Shown: positions 60,186-64,000 of the stretch, piece after piece | Numbering within the stretch: the stretch's first letter is position 1 | Layout of the letters: each line of letters begins with the position of its first letter | NCBI RefSeq assembly: GCF_021049265.1 | Contig: NZ_CP088018.1 | Span: 186,001 to 250,000, forward strand | Reading direction: 5' to 3' | Length of the DNA stretch: 64,000 nt | Source of the DNA: Ruania suaedae | Lineage (GTDB): Bacteria > Actinomycetota > Actinomycetes > Actinomycetales > Beutenbergiaceae | Notes under the pieces: generated by a model | What the model saw: only the letters and a program-made list of their open reading frames with translations | The model's database searches: none | Told to the model about the DNA's origin: nothing | Translations under genes and position numbers: made by a program

Positions 60186-61397
60186 ATGAGTCCACCGGCC
60201 CTGCCGGCGCCCGCGGACGCCGTCACCGACCCGGCCAGGCCGAGCCCGGAGACCGCGCGACGGTCCCGGCGCCGGTTCCGGGCCCTGAACCTCGCGACCA
60301 CGGCCCCGATGCTCGTGGCGGTGGGGTCCCTGCTCGCCGTGCGGGAGGCGCAGACCTGGATCGACGGCGTGGTGCTCGGCCTGGGGGTCCTGGCGGTCCT
60401 GGTGGTGTTCGAGCGCTGGACCGCGGGCGAGGTGGGCCGGCTGGCCGTCCTGTGCCTGACGATCACGGCGGCGGTGTGGGCCTACGGCGCCCTGCTCATC
60501 GGTGCGGACGTGGTGGGCTCCTTCTACCCGGTGGTCGTGACCGGTCCGCTGGTGATCTCCCGGCTACGAGCACGTCGTCTCCTCGCGGGGGCGATCCTGA
60601 CCGGCTACGTCGCGGTGGTGGGGGTGCTCGGCCTGCTTCTCTCCGGCGGGACCAGCCCCGGCGCCGTCATCGGCTACGTCATCCTGCCGGTCGGGCTCGC
60701 CGCCATCCTGATCGGGCTGATGGTGCCCAACCAGGGCTTCTACGACGTGGTCGCCGATCTGGAGGAGGCCCGCGAGCGGGAGGCCGAGCTCGCCGTGGTG
60801 CGCGAGCGTGTGCGGTTCGCCAGCGAGCTGCACGACATCCAGGGTCATACCCTGCACGTGGTGAAGCTGAAGATTGCCCTGGCCGAGCGGCTGCTGGCCA
60901 CCGACGACGGTCGCGATGCCGCCCTGGCCGAGCTCGCGGAGGTACGGGCGCTGGTCGCCACGACGATCGAGGACACCCGCGATCTGGCCTACGGCCGGCG
61001 CCGGCTCAACCTCGTCGCCGAGCTGGAGAACGCCCGGCATCTCTTCGAGGCGACGGGGATCGCCGTCCGCGTCGAGCGCCGCGGCGAGGTCGACACCTCC
61101 TCGACCGAGCTGCTCGCGCAGGTGCTGCGCGAAGCCACGACGAACATCCTGCGCCACAGCCGGGCCCGCTCGGTGCGCATCGACCTCTCGGCGCGGGCGA
61201 TCAGCATCGTCAACGACGGCGCGGTGGTCGCGGATGAAGGATCCCCATCCGGCGACGGCGAGCTCGAGCTGCGCGGCCTGGCCACCTTGGCCGGCCGGGT
61301 CGCCGAGCAGGGCGGCCGGCTCGAGGTCGACCGCAGCGGTGACCACTTCCGCGTCGTGGCATCCTTCGCCGGGGTCGCCAGGGGTGGGTCCGCGTGA
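60186..61397 (+). CDS. Sensor histidine kinase (NarL/DesK type)
   Basis: A 403-residue membrane kinase. Hydrophobic segments between about residues 38 and 185 suggest five or six transmembrane helices with no large extracellular domain, so it senses the membrane itself or a partner. The HisKA_3 dimerisation domain has the phosphoacceptor H216 in ASELHDIQGHTLHVVKLKIAL. The ATPase domain has LREATTNILRHSRARSVRIDL (N box) and ELELRGLATLAGRVAEQGGRL, a degenerate G box. It overlaps the response regulator gene by four bases. It is divergent from the ABC exporter with a 155-base gap that probably holds both promoters. Confidence 0.9.
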   Translation: MSPPALPAPADAVTDPARPSPETARRSRRRFRALNLATTAPMLVAVGSLLAVREAQTWIDGVVLGLGVLAVLVVFERWTAGEVGRLAVLCLTITAAVWAYGALLIGADVVGSFYPVVVTGPLVISRLRARRLLAGAILTGYVAVVGVLGLLLSGGTSPGAVIGYVILPVGLAAILIGLMVPNQGFYDVVADLEEAREREAELAVVRERVRFASELHDIQGHTLHVVKLKIALAERLLATDDGRDAALAELAEVRALVATTIEDTRDLAYGRRRLNLVAELENARHLFEATGIAVRVERRGEVDTSSTELLAQVLREATTNILRHSRARSVRIDLSARAISIVNDGAVVADEGSPSGDGELELRGLATLAGRVAEQGGRLEVDRSGDHFRVVASFAGVARGGSA

Positions 61398-61996
61398 TCC
61401 GCGTGGTCCTCGCCGACGACGAGGCGCTGCTGCGTCGGGCGCTGGCCACCCTGCTGCCGCTCGAGGGTGATATCGAGGTGGTGGCCGAGGCCGTCGACGG
61501 GGCGGGCGCGGTGGCCGCGACGCTGCAGCATCGCCCCGACGTGCTGGTGATCGACCTGGAGATGCCCGGGGTGGACGGGCTCGGTGCTGTGGCCCGGATC
61601 CGCCGCGACCTGCCCGAGCAGGTGGTGCTGATGCTGACACGGCACGCCCGGCCGGGAGTGCTGCGCAGCGCGCTGCGCCTAGGAGTGCAGGGGTTCGCCA
61701 GCAAGTCGGCCGAGCCGGGCCAGATTGCCGAGGTGGTCGCCGCGGTGCATGCCGGCCGACGGTGGGTGGACGCCGACGTCTCAGCCGCGGCGCTGCTCGA
61801 CGACTGCCCCCTGAGCGAGCGCGAGCTCGACGTGCTGCGCGAGACCGGTCAGGGCTATGCGGTGGCCGAGATCGCCGGGCGTCTGCACCTGGCCCAGGGC
61901 ACGGTGCGCAACTACCTCTCCAGCGCCATGCAGAAGACGCAGACCCGGACCCGTCACGCGGCGGCGCGCTATGCGCGCGAGCACGACTGGCTGTGA
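61394..61996 (+). CDS. LuxR-family response regulator (DesR-like)
   Basis: A 200-residue response regulator and partner of the kinase at 60186. The receiver domain begins VIRVVLADDEALLRRAL, has phosphoacceptor D54 in VLVIDLEMPGVDGL and the conserved lysine in FASKSAEPGQIAEV. The C-terminal LuxR/NarL helix-turn-helix is LSERELDVLRETGQGYAVAEIAGRLHLAQGTVRNYLSSAMQKTQTRTRHAAARYA. GTG start at 61394 overlaps the kinase stop as GTGA. The most likely target is the divergent ABC exporter promoter. Confidence 0.92.
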   Translation: MIRVVLADDEALLRRALATLLPLEGDIEVVAEAVDGAGAVAATLQHRPDVLVIDLEMPGVDGLGAVARIRRDLPEQVVLMLTRHARPGVLRSALRLGVQGFASKSAEPGQIAEVVAAVHAGRRWVDADVSAAALLDDCPLSERELDVLRETGQGYAVAEIAGRLHLAQGTVRNYLSSAMQKTQTRTRHAAARYAREHDWL

Positions 61997-62035
61997 CAGG
62001 CCCGGTGCCTGCGTCCCCTGAGGCGAGGGTGGAGC

Positions 62036-62665
62036 TCAGACGGCGGTGCGGTCCCTGTCGTACCAGGACTTGGCGCGGAACAGCAGGGCGCACGCCACGA
62101 CGACCCAGACGATGCCCACCACTCCGGCGCCGCCGGCACCGGAGGCGATGCCGATGATGTTGAGGATCAGGTAGAGGGCGCCCAGCACCAGCAGACCGTA
62201 GAGCCCGACCTTGCTGCGCCGGAAGGCGAGCACGCCGAGCACGATCGCAATGATGGCGACGACCATCATGAACCCACCGAACACCGGCAGGATGTCCATG
62301 ACCTCCGAGGGGACGCCGGCGTCGGCCAGCTCGCTCTCCATACCCGAGGCAGCCAGCAGCAGGAACCCGAGCACGAGCATCAGCGCGCTCCCGACCCAGG
62401 TCATGATCGAGGCTGCCGTCACACCACCCGGGCGGGCGCCGGAGGCGCCGGGGCCGCCGTAGGAGGAGGACCCGCCGTAGGGGTCACCCGCGGTCGGCGC
62501 GATCGGCGGCTGCGTGCGCTCGGGGCCGGGCACGTGCGGGCCCATGTACGGCGGCGCCGTCGGCGGGGTCTGGTCGGACTGTGGCTGGTTCGGTGCGTAC
62601 GGCTGATCGGTGCCGTACGGCTGGTGCGGGTCCTGCGGCTGGTTCGGACTCTGCGGATACGACAT
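62036..62665 (-). CDS. Proline-rich membrane protein, DUF4064-like
   Basis: A 209-residue protein with a cytoplasmic low-complexity N-terminus rich in Pro, Gln, Tyr and Asn (repeats like PYGTDQPYAPNQPQ, about residues 1-75) and a membrane part with four helices (about 80-200), beginning GVTAASIMTWVGSALMLVLGFLLLAASG. The first half resembles the proline-rich tails of actinobacterial membrane proteins and the second the DUF4064 fold. ATG at 62665 is preferred over 62674 because GAGGAGG is directly attached to the latter. Function unknown. Confidence 0.78.
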   Translation of the reverse strand: MSYPQSPNQPQDPHQPYGTDQPYAPNQPQSDQTPPTAPPYMGPHVPGPERTQPPIAPTAGDPYGGSSSYGGPGASGARPGGVTAASIMTWVGSALMLVLGFLLLAASGMESELADAGVPSEVMDILPVFGGFMMVVAIIAIVLGVLAFRRSKVGLYGLLVLGALYLILNIIGIASGAGGAGVVGIVWVVVACALLFRAKSWYDRDRTAV

Positions 62666-62777
62666 CTGGGTCATCCTCCTCGTTCGACTCCTGCCACCGT
62701 ACGGCGGTGCGGGGCCCGCTGCCATCGGCGGCGCGGGGGAGAGGTGCCCATCGGTGCTCCATCGCAAGGAGGAGTCA

Positions 62778-63392
62778 TCACTCGCCCAGCGAGGCCTCGG
62801 GGTCCAGCAGCGGGACGAACCGGTACTGCCCGGCATGGCGGGTGCGGATGTGTCCGCCGGTGCGCTCGATGATCGTCATCGTGGTCCCGATGGGCACGAC
62901 CATCCTGCCGTCATCGGCGAGCTGGTCGATCAGTGACGCCGGGAGCCGGCCGGCGCTGGCGGAGACCAGGATCCGGTCGTACGGAGCGCCGTCCGGGAGA
63001 CCGAGCGTGGCCGGTGGCGCCTGGTGGATGCGTGCCCAGGGCAGGTGCGCACGCTCGAGGTTCGCCTGGCCCTGGGCCACCAGCGCCGGGCGGACCTCCA
63101 CGCCGTCGACACGGCCGCCCTCGCCCACCAGCTGCGCGAGCAGCGCGGTGGTCCAGCCGCTGCCGCTGCCGACGTCGAGCACGCGCGCACCGCGCGGGAC
63201 CGCCAGCAGGGAGAGCATCTGGTGCACCGTCGTCGGCTGGGAGCAGGTCTGGCCCTCGCGCAGGTGCACGGGACGGTCCTCACCCGCCTCGCGCTGCGCC
63301 TCCGGGGGCAGGAACCACTCGCGTGGTGTGGCCGCGAATGCGGCGTCCAGCGCCGCCTGCGGCGTGGTCTCGGCATCATCGGTGTCGTCCAT
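62778..63392 (-). CDS. pcm: Protein-L-isoaspartate O-methyltransferase family protein
   Basis: A 204-residue SAM-dependent methyltransferase which, in the family, methylates isoaspartyl residues in damaged proteins. REGQTCSQPTTVHQMLSLL matches the conserved substrate-side motif (GxxxSQPxxV), the SAM-binding motif I is ARVLDVGSGSGWTTALLAQL, and later motifs VDGVEVRPALV and PYDRILVSASAGRLPASLIDQL follow in order. ATG at 63392 gives a good GGGGGTG spacing; a GTG at 63398 is possible. It is alone on the minus strand. Confidence 0.85.
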   Translation of the reverse strand: MDDTDDAETTPQAALDAAFAATPREWFLPPEAQREAGEDRPVHLREGQTCSQPTTVHQMLSLLAVPRGARVLDVGSGSGWTTALLAQLVGEGGRVDGVEVRPALVAQGQANLERAHLPWARIHQAPPATLGLPDGAPYDRILVSASAGRLPASLIDQLADDGRMVVPIGTTMTIIERTGGHIRTRHAGQYRFVPLLDPEASLGE

Positions 63393-63681
63393 GCTCACCC
63401 CCTACCGCTCGTCTCCTCCCAGGCTAGTCAGCCCAGCGGCAGCCGCCTCTCGAGGGGATGGCGCCACTAGCCGGGTTGAGGGCGGGAGCACCGGCCGTTC
63501 AGCTTCCGGTGCACGTGTGGTCACCGGCCGGCGAGGTCGCGTTCACCCGGCGTCCCTAGCGTGCACTCGGTCGTGATCGGCGCCGTCGTGCCGGTATCGC
63601 GGTATCTCCCCTGACCCGGCAGCGCTCGCCCTGTCCGGTCTTGTCTGCTGTCCCCCGAAAGATGCCACATCGAGGAGTGAG

Positions 63682-64000
63682 ATGAAGTTGCCCACTGGTT
63701 CCCTTCGCGCGTGGGGAGCGGGCCTCGCCGGCCTCGCCCTCGTCGCGGCGGGACTCGGCGCCGGGATCGGTGGCGAGTCGGCATCGGCCGACACCGCCGC
63801 CGACGGCGCAGCCGTCGGAGAACCCCGGCCGGTCCTCATCGAGAGCGCCCACGCGGCCGGGAAGACGGCCGTGATCGGGGCGCAGGGCCTCCCGCTGTTC
63901 ACCCGCACGATCGCCACCGAGCCGGAGGCCCTGACCGCGCAGGCCGTCGTGATGTACTCCGTCGCGGGTGCCCCGGACACCGTCGTTCTCACGAGCGCAG
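63682..64000 (+). CDS. Secreted protein, 5' part (cut by window end)
   Basis: An open frame of 106 codons running to the window edge without stop. It starts MKLPTGSLRAWGAGLAGLALVAAGLGAGIG, a signal peptide, followed by ESASADTAADG (probable signal peptidase site after ASA) and a region beginning EPRPVLIESAHAAGKTAVIGAQGLPLF. The ATG has GAGGAG four bases upstream, so the start is well supported. I do not recognise a family from this fragment. The 289 bases before it contain no gene. Confidence 0.75.
   Translation, partial: MKLPTGSLRAWGAGLAGLALVAAGLGAGIGGESASADTAADGAAVGEPRPVLIESAHAAGKTAVIGAQGLPLFTRTIATEPEALTAQAVVMYSVAGAPDTVVLTSA

Overview
The window is about 70% GC with GTG/ATG/TTG starts, many 4-base stop/start overlaps, CUT1 sugar ABC transporters without their own ATPase, DUF664/DinB and AMIN-like proteins, and LAxTG-type sorting signals. 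This fits a high-GC actinobacterium; the carbohydrate genes suggest a soil or plant-litter Micrococcales-type organism (inference). I see no rRNA, tRNA, IS element, prophage or CRISPR array.

0-7 kb holds housekeeping and miscellaneous genes: a gamma-glutamyltranspeptidase homologue, gluconokinase, a thioredoxin-reductase-like flavoprotein divergent from an XRE-cupin regulator across a palindromic promoter, two lipoproteins, and release factor 3. 7.2-15.4 kb is a minus-strand sugar operon (2-hydroxyacid dehydrogenase, DUF2264 enzyme, solute-binding protein, two permeases, DUF624 protein) facing a regulator that joins a DeoR-type helix-turn-helix to a LacI-type sensor. 15.5-23.1 kb holds an AMIN-like lipoprotein, a VapBC toxin-antitoxin pair, a GH29 fucosidase, a serine hydrolase, a WYL regulator divergent from a DinB-family protein, and a pair of sugar permeases with no binding protein. 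23.4-29.8 kb is a glycine and serine catabolic operon, sdaA-gcvT-gcvH-gcvP, led by a tandem glycine riboswitch.

30.4-55.5 kb is the most interesting part: a polysaccharide-utilisation locus probably directed at a mannose-containing glycan. It has two very large, tandem, cell-wall-anchored (LADTG) paralogues sharing about 1.25 kb of virtually identical DNA. A minus-strand operon follows (aldolase, Gfo/Idh/MocA oxidoreductase, GH38 alpha-mannosidase, CE7-type esterase). Then come a fused PfkB kinase-mannose-6-phosphate isomerase, a LacI regulator, and a plus-strand operon: two permeases, a Tat-type binding lipoprotein, a GH2 beta-mannosidase, a cytoplasmic third paralogue of the surface proteins and another six-hairpin-like glycosidase. 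The same palindromic core, CAACGTTG, lies upstream of the surface protein gene, between the two divergent units and before the transporter operon, so one LacI regulator plausibly controls the whole locus. The likely flow is: surface proteins bind or trim the glycan outside, the ABC system imports oligosaccharides, intracellular glycosidases release sugars, and the kinase-isomerase fusion feeds fructose-6-phosphate.

55.5-64 kb returns to general genes: a fused FAD/Fe-S D-lactate-type dehydrogenase, an ABC-2 exporter divergent from a DesK/DesR-like two-component pair, a proline-rich membrane protein, a protein-L-isoaspartate methyltransferase, and the 5' end of a secreted protein cut by the window edge. 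Family names come from motif recognition, not database searches; start sites were moved where a ribosome binding site or gene overlap argued for it.
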